Below are positions 25,354 to 32,075 of a stretch of DNA of 54,597 bases, in pieces. Positions within the stretch are counted from its first letter, which is position 1. Each line of letters opens with the position of its first letter. The position numbers and the translations under genes were made by a program. Source of the stretch: Stenotrophomonas maltophilia (GTDB taxonomy: Bacteria > Pseudomonadota > Gammaproteobacteria > Xanthomonadales > Xanthomonadaceae); the NCBI GenBank assembly GCA_002387845.1, contig DGLB01000076.1, positions 77,698 through 132,294 of the forward strand, written 5' to 3'. The notes under the pieces are model-generated. The model worked only from the letters and a program-made list of their open reading frames with translations. It ran no database searches and was not told the DNA's origin.

Positions 25354-25371
25354 AGCCGGGCTTGCCCGGCT
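25350..25371 (+). repeat. SMAG (GTAG) hairpin repeat overlapping a stop codon
   Basis: It is identical to the element at 2589-2610: GTAG plus an 8-bp AGCCGGGC stem. The binding-protein gene ends inside its GTAG head. Confidence 0.9.
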
Positions 25372-25399
25372 GCCGCCGGCGCAACACTCCCCACCCCCG

Positions 25400-25405
25400 T
25401 ACAAT
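25400..25405 (+). promoter_or_regulatory. Putative -10 box of the NarL-type regulator (leaderless)
   Basis: TACAAT is followed by six C residues and then the ATG. There is no ribosome-binding site, so transcript and reading frame probably start together. Confidence 0.5.
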
Positions 25406-25411
25406 CCCCCC

Positions 25412-26065
25412 ATGGATGCCCTGACCCTACTCGTCGCCGACGACCACCCGCTGCTCCGCGCGGCCGTCGTCCACTCCCTGCACCAATCCTTACCCGGTGC
25501 CAGGGTCATCGAAGTCGCCAGCGCCTCCGCCCTCGAAACCGCGCTCGACCAGAACCCTGAAATCGAACTGGTCCTGCTTGACCTCACCATGCCCGGTGCA
25601 CGCGGCTTCTCCTCCCTGCTGCACGTACGCGGCTCGCACCCCGACATCCCGGTGGTCATCGTTTCCTCGAACGACCACCCCCGCGTCATCCGCCGCGCCC
25701 AGCAGTTCGGTGCCGCCGGCTTCATCCCCAAATCCGCCCCGGCCGAAACCATCGGCCAGGCCGTGGAAGCCGTCCTCGACGGCGGCCTCTGGTTCCCGGC
25801 CATGGCCCCGGAACGCAGCGAATCCGACGCCCTGCTGGCCGCCCGCCTGGCCCAGCTCACCCCGCAGCAGTTCCGCGTGCTGCTGTGCCTGGCCGACGGC
25901 CTGCTCAACAAGCAGATCGCCTACGAGCTCGGCCTGGCCGAAAACACCGTGAAGGTGCACGTCACCGCCATTCTGAAAAAGCTGGAATGCCACAGCCGCA
26001 CGCAGGCCGCCGTGCTGGTGAAGGCGCTGGAGCCGGAAGGCGATGCAGGCGCTGACCTGACGTAA
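25412..26065 (+). CDS. NarL/LuxR-family response regulator
   Basis: The 217-aa regulator has a receiver domain (Asp10-Asp11, phosphoacceptor Asp57 in LVLLDLTMPGARG, Lys in FIPKSAPAE). A LuxR-type HTH follows (LTPQQFRVLLCLADGLLNKQIAYELGL, then ENTVKVHVTAILKKL). There is no ribosome-binding site before the ATG. No cognate kinase is adjacent; the nearest is the hybrid kinase at 27655-30309, separated by the SymE-like and HIT genes. Regulators of this type pair with such PAS-hybrid kinases in other gamma-proteobacteria, so I infer a split pair. Confidence 0.92.
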   Translation: MDALTLLVADDHPLLRAAVVHSLHQSLPGARVIEVASASALETALDQNPEIELVLLDLTMPGARGFSSLLHVRGSHPDIPVVIVSSNDHPRVIRRAQQFGAAGFIPKSAPAETIGQAVEAVLDGGLWFPAMAPERSESDALLAARLAQLTPQQFRVLLCLADGLLNKQIAYELGLAENTVKVHVTAILKKLECHSRTQAAVLVKALEPEGDAGADLT

Positions 26066-26084
26066 CGCCGGGCGCTGCCTGGCG
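26062..26084 (+). repeat. SMAG-like hairpin with a GTAA head
   Basis: GTAA is followed by an 8-bp stem CGCCGGGC / GCCTGGCG (one G-U pair) around GCT. It begins at the stop codon of the NarL-type gene. GGGCGCTG at 26070-26077 also pairs with CAGCGCCC at 26119-26126. Confidence 0.6.
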
Positions 26085-26160
26085 ATACAACGACGCCTAC
26101 ATTCACATCCTGCCTAGACAGCGCCCGCCCCGCGCGCGAGTTCAACGCACACATGACCCG

Positions 26161-26189
26161 GTAGCGTCGGTCGCAAGACGACGGCCGAT
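26161..26189 (+). repeat. SMAG (GTAG) repeat, GTCGCAAGACGAC type
   Basis: It has a GTAG head and the same core as the inverted pair at 1-137. The stem is CGTC/GACG with an inner GTC-GCAA-GAC and one bulged G. Confidence 0.8.
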
Positions 26190-26508
26190 ATCATCTGTCG
26201 GCCCTTTAACGCAGCGCCTCCCGATCGAAGCCGACCACGCCAAGCCAGCCGCGCCCGTCACATCCGTCTCCCAGAACGCGCCACCCGCAACCCGGTCCAT
26301 TCGCGACTCCGACCACCACGCTTCACCGCAACGTTGCAATAAGTGCACTACGTCACACATGGCGCATGGACCTCGCGATTCCGCGCCAAAGCCGACATCA
26401 AATGTCGACATCTGCACATCATTGACGCCATCAATCGAACCTCGCCTATCCTTCAGAACAGGCAGCAATCGCACGCATGGTTTCTGCCGCATGGTGTGCC
26501 CTCGGAGC

Positions 26509-26619
26509 TTGAAAACTCCCTATCAGCAATTGTGCGTGGAAGTCCCAGGTCGGGTGGGTGGTGAAATACAACACCCTCGCGGGAATACGCCACGCCGTGC
26601 GCTGATAGACGGTTTTCAA
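26509..26619. repeat. Long-range 19-nt inverted repeat upstream of the SymE-like gene
   Basis: TTGAAAAC-N3-CTATCAGC (26509-26527) mirrors GCTGATAG-N3-GTTTTCAA (26601-26619). Both 8-bp half-arms match perfectly and only the central three bases differ. The arms enclose 73 bp. Confidence 0.7.
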
Positions 26620-26627
26620 CCTCCCGA

Positions 26628-26652
26628 CTCCCTCGCCATTCCGGCGAGGGAG
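26628..26652 (+). promoter_or_regulatory. Hairpin immediately upstream of the SymE-like ribosome-binding site
   Basis: CTCCCTCGCC / GGCGAGGGAG pair perfectly over 10 bp with a five-base loop. The ribosome-binding site GGAGGG begins nine bases later. The right arm GGCGAGGGAG itself resembles a ribosome-binding sequence. It could affect translation initiation. Confidence 0.55.
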
Positions 26653-26673
26653 GACTTCCTGGAGGGTTTACGC

Positions 26674-27000
26674 ATGTGTGATTGCAAGTCAGCCGATTCG
26701 ACGCAGAAGCAGTATGGGTTCGCCTGGGTTCCGCCAGAGACGATCAGGATCTCAAGGGTCAAGCTGTCCTCAGGACATCTTCTGCCCAATGATCAGGCCA
26801 TACCGTCCCTGCTGTTGCGTGGCATGTGGCTGTTCCAGTGGGGATATCGCGCGGGCTGCCGGGTGCGGGTAAGGGTCAACCGTCGGCGGATCGTGCTGAC
26901 CCTGATCGATCCGTCAGAACTGCCCCAGAGGCGCGGAAACGGAGGCATGCTCCGTCGCTGGGCGCAGGCAGCCATGCGCTGGATCTGGGCGCCCGCCTGA
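26674..27000 (+). CDS. SymE-like protein (type I toxin family)
   Basis: The 108-aa protein contains the SymE core IPSLLLRGMWLFQWGYRAGCRVRVRVNRRRIVLTLIDP (about 50-86), matching the family pattern of a LRGxWLxxxGF segment followed by basic beta-strands. The rest is a short polar N-terminus and a basic C-terminus. SymE of E. coli is an SOS-induced RNA-interacting toxin with an AbrB-like fold, silenced by the antisense RNA SymR. I found no clear LexA box or antisense promoter here. GGAGGG lies eight bases upstream of ATG 26674. It converges on the HIT gene with 4 bp between stops. Confidence 0.75.
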   Translation: MCDCKSADSTQKQYGFAWVPPETIRISRVKLSSGHLLPNDQAIPSLLLRGMWLFQWGYRAGCRVRVRVNRRRIVLTLIDPSELPQRRGNGGMLRRWAQAAMRWIWAPA

Positions 27001-27004
27001 AACC

Positions 27005-27454
27005 TCAGCGCACCCGGCCAACCGGTAGTGACGGGCCATGCCCGTCAATTCCGCCGACCAAGATTGTCCGGACGCGCGCAAGCGCGTCCGGACCATCGTC
27101 ACCGTTGTAAGCCGATGTCCAGCCAAACCCGTCGCCAAGATGGCGTGGAAAGACGTGCAGATGGAAATGGCCCAGATCATTGAATGCGCCATTGTTCTGC
27201 AACAGAGAAACGCCGTCGCAGCCCAGCGCTTCCTTGAGCAGCTTCGCCACGGCCTTTGCTGAAGTGGCGATCTCGGCGAGCAGGTCATCGGGGAGATCCG
27301 TGAGGTCAGCCAGATGTGCGCGCGGGCAGATCAGGATGTGGCCCGGGTTGATGGGCGCATGGTCGAGGAAGCAGATGATGCGGTCATTCTGGTGAATGAT
27401 GTGGGCCGGGGATTGGCCTGAGGCTATGGCGCAGGCTATGCAGGTGTGGGGCAT
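27005..27454 (-). CDS. HIT family hydrolase with a repeat-derived C-terminus
   Basis: The 149-aa protein is a histidine-triad nucleotide hydrolase/transferase. CIACAIASG supplies a zinc-type Cys pair, INPGHILICPRAHLADL is the family core, and the catalytic triad reads GHFHLHVFPR. HIT proteins cleave nucleotide phosphoramidates or dinucleoside polyphosphates. The last 30 residues, roughly DGPDALARVRTILVGGIDGHGPSLP, are encoded by a 28-nt perfect hairpin (27066-27093) and a SMAG repeat (27025-27047). The original tail therefore seems to have been replaced by repeat DNA. Confidence 0.9.
   Translation of the reverse strand: MPHTCIACAIASGQSPAHIIHQNDRIICFLDHAPINPGHILICPRAHLADLTDLPDDLLAEIATSAKAVAKLLKEALGCDGVSLLQNNGAFNDLGHFHLHVFPRHLGDGFGWTSAYNGDDGPDALARVRTILVGGIDGHGPSLPVGRVR
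27025..27047 (+). repeat. SMAG (GTAG) repeat inside the HIT coding region
   Basis: GTAG is followed by TGACGGGC, a CAT loop and GCCCGTCA, a perfect 8-bp stem. It encodes residues near the C-terminus of the HIT protein on the other strand. The same element recurs at 27575-27597. Confidence 0.9.
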
Positions 27455-27489
27455 CTACGGGGCTCTGGGTGGGGCTGGCTTGCGGTCGC

Positions 27490-27511
27490 AGCCGGGCGAG
27501 CCCGGCTCTAC
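27490..27511 (-). repeat. SMAG (GTAG) hairpin repeat
   Basis: On the minus strand GTAG (27511-27508) precedes an AGCCGGGC-type 8-bp stem with a two-base loop. It is the first of four hairpins packed into 27490-27638. Confidence 0.88.
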
Positions 27512-27538
27512 GATAATGAGACGCCACGCTGTACGTGT

Positions 27539-27561
27539 GGACGCGCATGGCGCGTCCCTAC
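27539..27561 (-). repeat. SMAG (GTAG) hairpin repeat
   Basis: On the minus strand GTAG (27561-27558) precedes a perfect 8-bp stem GGACGCGC with a three-base loop. Confidence 0.88.
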
Positions 27562-27574
27562 AGGTGCATTCCGC

Positions 27575-27597
27575 GTAGTGACGGGCCATGCCCGTCA
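27575..27597 (+). repeat. SMAG (GTAG) hairpin repeat
   Basis: GTAG plus TGACGGGC-CAT-GCCCGTCA. It is identical to the element in the HIT coding region and points opposite to its two left neighbours. Confidence 0.9.
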
Positions 27598-27619
27598 ACG
27601 CCTCAGCCCACCCTTGCAC

Positions 27620-27638
27620 AGCCGGGCGCTGCCCGGCT
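27620..27638. repeat. Headless SMAG-like hairpin
   Basis: AGCCGGGC-GCT-GCCCGGCT forms a perfect 8-bp stem without a GTAG head. It lies just after the hybrid kinase stop codon (the gene ends at 27655) and may help terminate it. Confidence 0.6.
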
Positions 27639-27654
27639 TGCACGCATCAATCCA

Positions 27655-30309
27655 TCACCCGCCCGGCCCACGGTGCCGCACCAGCAACTGCGTCATCAAC
27701 GCACGTAGCGCCGGCGGCCTCACCGGCTTCGGCAGGAAACCCCACCCGTTCTCGGCCGCATGTGCCTTCAATGCATCATCGCGCTCAGCGGTCACCAGAA
27801 TCACCGGCGGCCGTGCCTGCCACAGCAGGCAAAGCTCCTCATACAACTCCGGCCCGCGCCATTCGCCCATGCGCACGTCCAGCAGCAGCAACTGCGGTAC
27901 GTTGAACGCGGAGGCAATCTCCAGCGCAGCCTGCGGCCCATCGGCCAGCTCCACATTGCAGCCCCAGCGCTCCAGCAAAGCGCGGGTGGCGGCGCACACG
28001 CGCGGGTCGTCGTCGATGCTCCACACCCGGCACTGACGCAGGGGGCTGTCGTCGCCCGGGTCGGCGGGTGCGGCCACGGCCACCGGCGCAACCACCGCCT
28101 CAGACCTGCCCAACGCGACGGTCACGCAGAACACGCTGCCTTTGCCGAGCGTGGAACGCAGACCAATGCGGTGCCCCAGCAGCCGGCCGATGCGCTCCAC
28201 AATCGCCAGGCCCAGGCCCGCGCCACGTTCCTGTTCCACCCCATCATTGAGGCGGCGGAACTCTTCAAAGATCTCACCCTGCAGGCTTTCCGGAATACCC
28301 GGGCCCTGGTCGTGAACTTCAATGCGCAACTGGTCGCCATCACGGCGGCACCCGATCAGCACCCGCCCACGCGGGGTGTAGCGCAGCGCATTGGACAGGA
28401 AGTTCTGCAGGATGCGGCGCAGCAGGGCTTCATCACTGACCACCACTGCCTGGGTGTCCACCCAGTCCAGCTGCAAACCACGGCTTTGTGCGGCAATGCC
28501 AAACTCACGGGCCAGCGTTTCCAGCAGCGGTGACAGTGCAAACGCACGCACATTCGTCTGCAATGTTCCCGATTCCAGCCGCGAGATATCCAGCAGGCTG
28601 TTGAGGATGGCGTCCTGCGCCGCCAGCGCGGCATCCACATGCTCGCTCAGCTCACGCGCGTCGCCCTGCAGCTTGCCGCGCAGTACCGAAACGAACATGC
28701 GTGCCGCATTCAACGGCTGCAGCAGATCGTGCACTGCCGAAGCCACAAAGCGGGTCTTGTAGCGGTTGGCCCGCTCGGCTTCCCGGCGCGCCTCGTCCAG
28801 GTCACGGGTGCGCTCGGCCACGCGATGTTCCAGCGCATCGGCCAGCGAACGCAGTTCGCGCGCGGTGTTCTTGTAGGCGGTGATATCGGCGTAGCTGGTG
28901 ACGAAGCCGCCATCGGGCAGCGGGTTGCCGCGAATCTCCAGCACGGTGCCGTCGTCTTTCTCGCTCTCGCGCATGTGCGGGCGACCGCTGCGCAGGTGGT
29001 TGAGGCGGCGTTCGATGGCTTCATCAATCGGCCCGGGCCCCAGCAGGCCGCGACGGGCGTTGAAACGGAAGATCTCTTCAATCGGCCGTCCCACCTTCAC
29101 CAGGTCGGACGGGAACCGGAACAGCTCCAGATAGCGTGCATTCCACGCCACCAGCTTCTGTTCGTTGTCGATTACCACCACGCCCTGCGGCAGGTGGGCG
29201 AGGCTGCGGCTGAGGCCGCTGTCGGCCTGCTGCGCGGCCTGAAGAATCCCGTCCTGCGCGGTGCGTAGTTCCTCAGCGTGTTGCTGCAGCACGCTTTCCA
29301 GTTCGCGGCGGCTACGCTGGCGGTGTGCGGCCAAACGACGGCGCTGCTGGATGAACAGCGACAGGAAGCACAGCGCCAGCCAGATGCCGCCGGCGGCTAG
29401 GGCGGTGCTGCGGCCGACCGCGCCACTGGCGCTGGCGTCGTGGAGCAGGTGTAGCTTCCAGTTCGGTTCTTCCAGCGTGTGGGTCTGCCACAGCATGGGG
29501 CGGGGCAGGGCGGGCTGCTCCACCCGTACCATGCGGCCGCCATCGGCCAGCACGTCCAGGGTGCGGCTGCGCAATGGCTGCAGCGAGCGGTCGGCGTACT
29601 GGCGGGTGGCCAGCATCTCGGCACGTTCGGCAGGTGCCAGCGGGCGCAGCAGGCGGTAACGCCATTCGTCGCCGTTGGCCAGGAACACCACGTCGTGGGC
29701 GTCGCTGGCCATGACGATGTCGGTGCTCTGCAGCCATTCCTGCTCCAGCGCCCGCAGTTCGATCTTGATGGCGATTACGCCGATCGGTTTGCCGTCGCCA
29801 TCGTAGATCGCCTGCGACAGGAAGTAGCCTGGCACGGCAGTGGTCATGCCGATGCCGTAGAAGCGACCGGTGCCCTTGGCCATCGCCTGCTGGTAGTACG
29901 GGCGGTAGCTGTAGTCCTCGCCGACGTTGCTGGCCGGCTGGTCCCAGTTGCTGGCTGCCACCGCCACGCCGCGGTGGTCAATCAGGGTCAGGGTGGAGGT
30001 GCGGGTGACGCTGTTGGCGCGCTGCAGTTTCAGGTTGAGGCGCTGGCGCTCGGCATCGGTCAGCGGGCGGCTGAGTGAATCCTGCAGGTCCGGGTCCAGC
30101 GCCATCACCTGCGGCAGCGTGCCGAAGCGGTCGATGCGCTGCTGCAGGGTCTGGGCGTACAGGTCCAGCTGGCGACGCACCTGGGTGCTCTCGGCGGCCA
30201 GGGCGCGCTGCTGGGCATAGCGGCCGGCCACCAGGGCGGAAATCAGGGTGCCGCCGATCATGACCAGCAGGGTCAGCAGCAGGGCGCGTTTGCGGGAGGT
30301 GCTGTACAT
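27655..30309 (-). CDS. Hybrid sensor kinase with DctB-like sensor, PAS, HisKA, HATPase and receiver
   Basis: This is an 884-aa membrane kinase. The first membrane segment is about 9-28. The periplasmic sensor about 30-300 carries SYRPYYQQAM, GRFYGIGMTT and PGYFLSQAIYD, as in the DctB/dCache C4-dicarboxylate sensors. The second segment is about 303-321, a coiled linker follows, then PAS about 365-480. HisKA has His527 in SAVHDLLQPLNAARMF. HATPase has LSNALRYTPRG, DQGPGIPES and GAGLGLAIVERI. The C-terminal receiver (about 755-875) has Asp in LLLLDVRMG. Its position near dctA and maeB supports C4-dicarboxylate sensing, and the NarL-type regulator at 25412 is the likely output partner. Confidence 0.93.
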   Translation of the reverse strand: MYSTSRKRALLLTLLVMIGGTLISALVAGRYAQQRALAAESTQVRRQLDLYAQTLQQRIDRFGTLPQVMALDPDLQDSLSRPLTDAERQRLNLKLQRANSVTRTSTLTLIDHRGVAVAASNWDQPASNVGEDYSYRPYYQQAMAKGTGRFYGIGMTTAVPGYFLSQAIYDGDGKPIGVIAIKIELRALEQEWLQSTDIVMASDAHDVVFLANGDEWRYRLLRPLAPAERAEMLATRQYADRSLQPLRSRTLDVLADGGRMVRVEQPALPRPMLWQTHTLEEPNWKLHLLHDASASGAVGRSTALAAGGIWLALCFLSLFIQQRRRLAAHRQRSRRELESVLQQHAEELRTAQDGILQAAQQADSGLSRSLAHLPQGVVVIDNEQKLVAWNARYLELFRFPSDLVKVGRPIEEIFRFNARRGLLGPGPIDEAIERRLNHLRSGRPHMRESEKDDGTVLEIRGNPLPDGGFVTSYADITAYKNTARELRSLADALEHRVAERTRDLDEARREAERANRYKTRFVASAVHDLLQPLNAARMFVSVLRGKLQGDARELSEHVDAALAAQDAILNSLLDISRLESGTLQTNVRAFALSPLLETLAREFGIAAQSRGLQLDWVDTQAVVVSDEALLRRILQNFLSNALRYTPRGRVLIGCRRDGDQLRIEVHDQGPGIPESLQGEIFEEFRRLNDGVEQERGAGLGLAIVERIGRLLGHRIGLRSTLGKGSVFCVTVALGRSEAVVAPVAVAAPADPGDDSPLRQCRVWSIDDDPRVCAATRALLERWGCNVELADGPQAALEIASAFNVPQLLLLDVRMGEWRGPELYEELCLLWQARPPVILVTAERDDALKAHAAENGWGFLPKPVRPPALRALMTQLLVRHRGPGG

Positions 30310-30336
30310 GGGCGGGGCAGGGCCGGAAGTCGTGGT

Positions 30337-30365
30337 TTCACAAGGGATTTACCGGGCCACATGAT
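30337..30365 (+). promoter_or_regulatory. Promoter of secreted-protein gene copy 1
   Basis: TTCACA-17 bp-CATGAT. The box and the surrounding GGATTTACCG...TGATAGTGCAC are repeated upstream of copies 2 and 3. It shares a 129-bp divergent region with the hybrid kinase. Confidence 0.55.
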
Positions 30366-30401
30366 AGTGCACCCATGGGCCAGGCCGCCGCGCGGCGGGC
30401 C

Positions 30402-30425
30402 CACCGAAACGGGGGCGCTTCGGTG
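30402..30425 (+). promoter_or_regulatory. 5'-UTR hairpin of copy 1
   Basis: CACCGAAACG / CGCTTCGGTG pair around a GGGG loop with one A-C mismatch. It ends directly at the AAGGGAG ribosome-binding site. Confidence 0.5.
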
Positions 30426-30438
30426 AAGGGAGAAACGT

Positions 30439-30987
30439 ATGAGAACTTCGATGATCGCGGCGCTACTGCGCGCGTTGCTGTGCTTTCTGGTTCCGGCAGT
30501 CCCCGTGTACGCTTTTCAGTGCGAGAGCGGCCAGGCAGAGCTAACGCTTCGTTACATCGGTCTTGCCTACGACGGTCGTACCGAGACATATCAGGTAGAA
30601 GGTTTTGGGACCTCCACGTTGGCGCTCTCTGAGCTTCCCGGCAAGCACGGTCCTGGTACGTTGAATCTGTACTTCGTGGTCGGCTCAAGCGTGATAAAGC
30701 TCGACTATCTTGATAAGGTTGAGCCAATTGGAAGTGCCTTCTTTCAGAAGGCGCTGGCCGGTGGCGAGATGATGGTATACATCCATACCAGTGATGTCGG
30801 ACTGCCCCCGAAAGTGGATTTTATGGGCCACTATGTGGGTTGGAATATTACCTTTGACGTCGCGCCACTCGCTGGGCACGAGCCGAGCAAGTCGAGGCTC
30901 ACGACAATGCAGATGTATATGCAGGCGACGGATAAAGATGGAAAGGTCACCACACTTTTCGATACCCGTAAGCCCTGCAAGAAGTAG
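30439..30987 (+). CDS. Small secreted protein, tandem family copy 1
   Basis: I do not recognise this family. The 182-aa product has a signal peptide (about 1-25) followed by FQCESGQAELTL, and ends TTLFDTRKPCKK. The only mature cysteines are in QCESG and PCK at the two ends, so a disulfide probably closes the fold. The core looks beta-rich. It shares the promoter, UTR hairpin, signal peptide and tail with the genes at 31163 and 32076, while the core is strongly diverged. AAGGGAG is six bases before the ATG. The gene is visibly more AT-rich than its neighbours, hinting at transfer or relaxed codon use. No terminator follows it. Confidence 0.85.
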   Translation: MRTSMIAALLRALLCFLVPAVPVYAFQCESGQAELTLRYIGLAYDGRTETYQVEGFGTSTLALSELPGKHGPGTLNLYFVVGSSVIKLDYLDKVEPIGSAFFQKALAGGEMMVYIHTSDVGLPPKVDFMGHYVGWNITFDVAPLAGHEPSKSRLTTMQMYMQATDKDGKVTTLFDTRKPCKK

Positions 30988-31060
30988 TCAGCAGATTGCG
31001 TCAAGGCGCTGCGTTGTTGAGTGTCCGCTCGAATTGGGCGGCAGGATGGATGGGCGCGGT

Positions 31061-31089
31061 TTCACAAAGGATTTACCGGAGCCAATGAT
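31061..31089 (+). promoter_or_regulatory. Promoter of secreted-protein gene copy 2
   Basis: TTCACA-17 bp-AATGAT, the same architecture as copy 1. Confidence 0.55.
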
Positions 31090-31128
31090 AGTGCACGCAT
31101 GGGGCCGTCCGCCGCGCGGCAGCCCCTA

Positions 31129-31146
31129 TGAAACGGGGGCGTTTCA
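31129..31146 (+). promoter_or_regulatory. 5'-UTR hairpin of copy 2
   Basis: TGAAACG-GGGG-CGTTTCA, a perfect 7-bp stem. Relative to copies 1 and 3 an outer C-G pair has become T-A and the A-C mismatch has become A-T, so pairing is kept while the sequence changed. Confidence 0.55.
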
Positions 31147-31162
31147 GTAGCGGGAGAATCGT

Positions 31163-31723
31163 ATGAGAACTGCGATGATCGCGGCGCTGTCGTGTGCGCT
31201 GCTGGGGAGCCTGCTGTCCGCGTCACGGGCGCAGGCGCTGCAGTGTGAAAGCGGACAAGCCAGTCTGACATTCACCAGTCATGGTCTGGGGAGTAATGGA
31301 ACCAGAGCATATTACACGGCTGTCGTCAGGGGAATGTCCGCGTTAGACTTTGCTGACATTCCTGATGTGAAGAATATCGGCAGCCTGGACGTATATTTCG
31401 TTTCCGGTTCGAACCCGGCGGTAGCACTACCCTATATAGGCAAACGCAGTGATCCGAGTACCTGTCTCTACTTTTCGAACGGTTCCGTAGCGGTGAATGA
31501 TGCCGTGAGCGTGAAGGTTCTTGCGGGTAACGCGGCACGAACGCCGCATATCTGCTACAGAACGGCGCGTGACATGGGCTTCGCGCTCGATATTGAAGTG
31601 CACTCTGATACGGGGTCTGCGGAAAAGCTGAAGCTCACCGATCCACGCATCTATGCGCAGGGCAAGCGAAAGGACGGGACCTCCTTCACGCTGTTCGACA
31701 CGAAAACGCCCTGCAAGGAATAG
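31163..31723 (+). CDS. Small secreted protein, tandem family copy 2
   Basis: The 186-aa paralogue of the 30439 and 32076 products has a signal peptide MRTAMIAALSCALLGSLLSA... then LQCESGQASLTF and the tail TSFTLFDTKTPCKE. It has two extra cysteines (STCLYF and HICYRT), which could form a second disulfide. The first 42 coding bases are identical to copy 3, yet the core aligns only loosely, for example MSALDFADIPDVKNIGSLDVYFVSGSNP against STLDYADVPGVQGVDSLKIHLVVAQNSP. The ribosome-binding site is GGGAGA. A terminator hairpin and then a porin remnant follow. Function unknown; exported to periplasm or outside. Confidence 0.85.
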   Translation: MRTAMIAALSCALLGSLLSASRAQALQCESGQASLTFTSHGLGSNGTRAYYTAVVRGMSALDFADIPDVKNIGSLDVYFVSGSNPAVALPYIGKRSDPSTCLYFSNGSVAVNDAVSVKVLAGNAARTPHICYRTARDMGFALDIEVHSDTGSAEKLKLTDPRIYAQGKRKDGTSFTLFDTKTPCKE

Positions 31724-31733
31724 GCACCACCCC

Positions 31734-31767
31734 AAAAAAGCAGGGTGCCCTTCGGCACCCTGCTTCT
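31734..31767. terminator. Terminator after copy 2
   Basis: GCAGGGTGCC-CTTC-GGCACCCTGC is preceded by AAAAAA and followed by TTCTC. It is a diverged duplicate of the hairpin at 32697-32720. The A-run favours action on the minus strand, where it would have ended the ancestral porin. Confidence 0.7.
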
Positions 31768-31788
31768 CAAACCCTAAACCCGCCCAGA

Positions 31789-31955
31789 TCAGAAATGCAT
31801 CTGCGCCCGCACTTCAAACATTCCGGTGTGGTGTGCACGCCACGACGGCTGGCATCAGCCTTCGCGTAGTTGGCTTGGAACCATAAATGGCTGGTGAGGT
31901 ACTCATTCGCGCAAAAGGTCCAGGCGTTCTGGCGGCCTCTCAGTGCATCACCGGC
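31789..31955 (-). pseudogene. Remnant of the 3' end of an OprO/P-type porin gene
   Basis: This stretch matches the last 55 or so codons of the porin at 32746-33918, including stop codon, C-terminal strand and the GVHTTPE-MF region. A one-base deletion (GAATG for GAGATG) breaks the frame, and further substitutions and small changes accumulate upstream. It has no start. It is left over from a tandem duplication of secreted-protein gene plus terminator plus porin tail. The right limit is where similarity fades into the next promoter copy. Confidence 0.85.
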
Positions 31956-31972
31956 AGCACGGTCGGCGCGCT

Positions 31973-32001
31973 TTCACAAAGGATTTACCGAGCCACGTGA
32001 T
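31973..32001 (+). promoter_or_regulatory. Promoter of secreted-protein gene copy 3
   Basis: TTCACA-17 bp-CGTGAT. The -35 and spacer are nearly identical to copy 2; the -10 is weaker. Confidence 0.5.
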
Positions 32002-32039
32002 AGTGCACTCATGGGCCAGGCCGCCGCGCGGCAGGTCCA

Positions 32040-32059
32040 CCGAAACGGGGGCGCTTCGG
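32040..32059 (+). promoter_or_regulatory. 5'-UTR hairpin of copy 3
   Basis: CCGAAACG-GGGG-CGCTTCGG, the same shape and A-C mismatch as copy 1. Confidence 0.5.
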
Positions 32060-32075
32060 AGATAGGGAGAATCGT

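Larger units (their letters stand above)
26066..26673. other. 608-bp intergenic region upstream of the SymE-like gene
   Basis: It holds the GTAA hairpin, a SMAG element (26161-26189), a 19-nt inverted repeat pair (26509-26527 and 26601-26619) and a 10-bp hairpin (26628-26652) just before the ribosome-binding site of the next gene. It is visibly less GC-rich than its surroundings around 26290-26480. I see no convincing gene; the frame open from 26359 is only the upstream extension of the SymE-like gene. Confidence 0.7.

Noticed and set aside
26674..26760. SymR-like antisense RNA promoter on the minus strand
   Set aside because: TTGACC and CATACT are present but not at a workable spacing to each other or to any other box.
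31789..31955. Short independent coding gene after secreted-protein copy 2
   Set aside because: It aligns base by base with the end of the neighbouring porin gene and carries a frameshifting deletion, so it is a remnant.
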